From: Neoscytalidium dimidiatum
Lineage: Eukaryota > Ascomycota > Dothideomycetes > Botryosphaeriales > Botryosphaeriaceae
DNA: 64,000 nt
Assembly (NCBI GenBank): GCA_037367355.1
Contig: CM074704.1
Span: 2,666,001-2,730,000 of the forward strand
Direction: 5' to 3'
Shown here: piece after piece, positions 62,719-64,000 of the stretch
How the letters are laid out: each line of letters starts with the position of its first letter
Numbering within the stretch: position 1 is the first letter of the stretch
Translations under genes and position numbers: made by a program
Notes under the pieces: model-generated
The model's input: the letters and a program-made list of their open reading frames with translations, nothing else
The model's database searches: none
Told to the model about the DNA's origin: nothing

Positions 62719-64000
62719 ATGGATACCACCGACCAGTCGAGGCACTACAGCATCCACACTGGCTTCTGGACGAACTGGTCCCGCGGTCCTGTTTTCGGTG
62801 CAACAATAACCGTGCCTCGCCAGGACGGAACGATTTCTATCGCGCTGCTGGCTCTGTTCGTCAGCATTGTGGGAACGCACTTCTGGAACATCCTCTGCTT
62901 TTGTCTTCACTACAGTCTATCCTCCTCCAAGCCACAAGATGCTCTCTACCACCAAAGACAAGCCACGCTGCGGAACTCTCCAAACGGAACGAGCGGACTC
63001 TGGAACCTGATGATGGTTTTGGTTGCCTGGAAGCGGGGCGGAAGTTCCGCACGGCCTTTTCGCCGAATCTTTCCTCTTGTTTGCGTTGCCCTATGTCATG
63101 TCGTCGCATTCGGTGTGGCTGGCACACTCTCCTCCAAGATTGCGACAGCTGCGGGGAATGAAGTCCTCGTCTCAAGTTCCAACTGCGGAATATTGCAGGA
63201 TGACAAAGATCCCGACGTTCCGGAGTTAACCGCGTACCTGAATTCGTACAAGGCGGAGTTGATGGCATCCTACTCGACCTTCGCTCAGCAGTGCTACCGA
63301 AACACATCAGATATGGCCGATTGCCGCACATTTGTGAAGCGTAATATCCCTTCTTTTATCTCCAGGAATGTGACATGTCCGTTCCAAGATGACATGTGCC
63401 TGTCTGTAAACGGGAACATCCGTTTTGATACTGGATATCTTGACAGCAATGATGATTTTGGCCTTAACTCGCCAGCTGAGGAACGAGTACAGCTCCGGCG
63501 CGTCTCTACCTGTGCACCGATAACTACTCAAGGACACCGCCGGCGAGGTAAGCTGTACGATACGAATACCTCGTATATTCAATATGAGTACGGGGAGGCG
63601 GCAAACTTCTGGGAAGGCAACAATTACACGTACAGATATCCTGAGATCACGTTGGAGTGGGAACTACCAACCGCCGGTTCAGACTATACACTCGGGTGAG
63701 TCTTTCCAGATCGCTGTGAAATCAATTTCCGCAACCTGTGCTGATCATTTCGAGCAGTGGTATGGACGCGACCGTGATAAACGGGACTATGAACAATACA
63801 AGCACCGACTTCATCCCAATTCCTGCACTGCAGCAGAGCGATGCAGACCTCCATCTAATCTTTCTTTCTGCGAACTCAATCATCTTCACCCAGGAGGTGA
63901 ACGATCTATGGTATTCGGCTCATCGCAATGTATCGCAACTTTATTACTCGGACATGGGCGATGTGGAAGGCACGATGGATGCAATTGTCCAAGACGATGC
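62719..64000 (+). CDS. Fungal integral membrane protein of unknown function, 3' end cut by the window
   Basis: Exon 1 (62719-63695) and the start of exon 2 (63758 to the window end), joined by a 62-bp phase-2 intron, give 406 residues so far. After HTGFWTNWSRGPVFGATITV comes a first helix (TISIALLALFVSIVGTHFWN), then a loop and a second helix (IFPLVCVALCHVVAFGVAGT). A long extracellular loop follows with several cysteines and N-glycosylation sequons (NTS, NVT, NTS, NYT), for example SNCGILQD, QQCYRNTSDMADC and NVTCPFQDDMCLSVNGNIRF. I recall the layout (FWTNWS..G...G.T.T....G..L.A.LA.FV) from many uncharacterised ascomycete membrane proteins with further C-terminal helices. No function is known to me. 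Confidence 0.8.

Noticed and set aside
1..64000. Polyketide synthase, NRPS or terpene cyclase core of a secondary-metabolite cluster
   Set aside because: BAHD, P450, MFS and Zn2Cys6 genes are present, but no core enzyme was seen on either strand.
1..64000. CRISPR arrays, rRNA genes or bacterial-type operons
   Set aside because: No regular spacer-repeat structure or rRNA sequence; gene structure is eukaryotic throughout.

Overview
The window is nuclear DNA of a filamentous ascomycete (Pezizomycotina). Genes are split by short GT-AG introns of about 45-120 bp with CTRAC-type branch sites. The gene families are typical of moulds: Zn2Cys6 regulators, DHA2, DAL5-type and sugar MFS transporters, HET proteins, PTH11-like receptors, FLC/TRP-like proteins, CYP504-type P450s and BAHD transferases. 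I cannot name the species. Nearly all gene models were rebuilt by reading splice sites by eye and checking phase, so exon ends are firm where phase and family motifs agree and tentative where stated.

Left part, 1-9 kb: a truncated quinone-oxidoreductase-like MDR gene, a four-exon DHA2 drug transporter, and a secreted protein of unknown function divergent from the transporter. Then comes a decayed stretch (4.4-9.05 kb) with a broken P450, a broken HET-domain gene and AT-rich DNA. 9-25 kb: an EHT1/EEB1-type acyltransferase/esterase in six exons, a secreted HExxH protein, a conserved protein of unknown function that converges with a DAL5-type permease, an M13 (neprilysin-like) metallopeptidase with one frameshift, a small secreted cysteine-containing protein and a BAHD acyltransferase. 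25-38 kb is more housekeeping in nature: an FLC/TRP-like membrane protein, a large GT90 (CAP10-type) glycosyltransferase, the rRNA/tRNA cytidine acetyltransferase KRE33/NAT10 and a rhodopsin-like seven-helix protein.

39.5-51 kb holds five genes on the minus strand: a Zn2Cys6 regulator, a sugar transporter of eleven exons (one of 13 nt), a polyol/arabinitol-type dehydrogenase, a PTH11-like receptor and an intracellular GH43 enzyme. Together they read as a possible sense-import-cleave-oxidise locus for a pentose-containing sugar; this is inference. 52-61.6 kb holds a frameshifted amidohydrolase, two divergent Zn2Cys6 regulators separated by 379 bp with four exact 17-bp repeats, and a CYP504-like P450 head to head with a short-chain dehydrogenase. 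The last kilobases contain a 158-bp mariner-type MITE with 30-bp terminal inverted repeats and TA flanks, and the 5' part of a fungal membrane protein that runs off the window.

Long gene-poor stretches (10.6-11.9, 12.8-14.1, 16.8-19.0, 37.6-39.6, 48.5-50.0, 61.6-62.7 kb) show no ORF that I can tie to a family. I found no rRNA, convincing tRNA or CRISPR.
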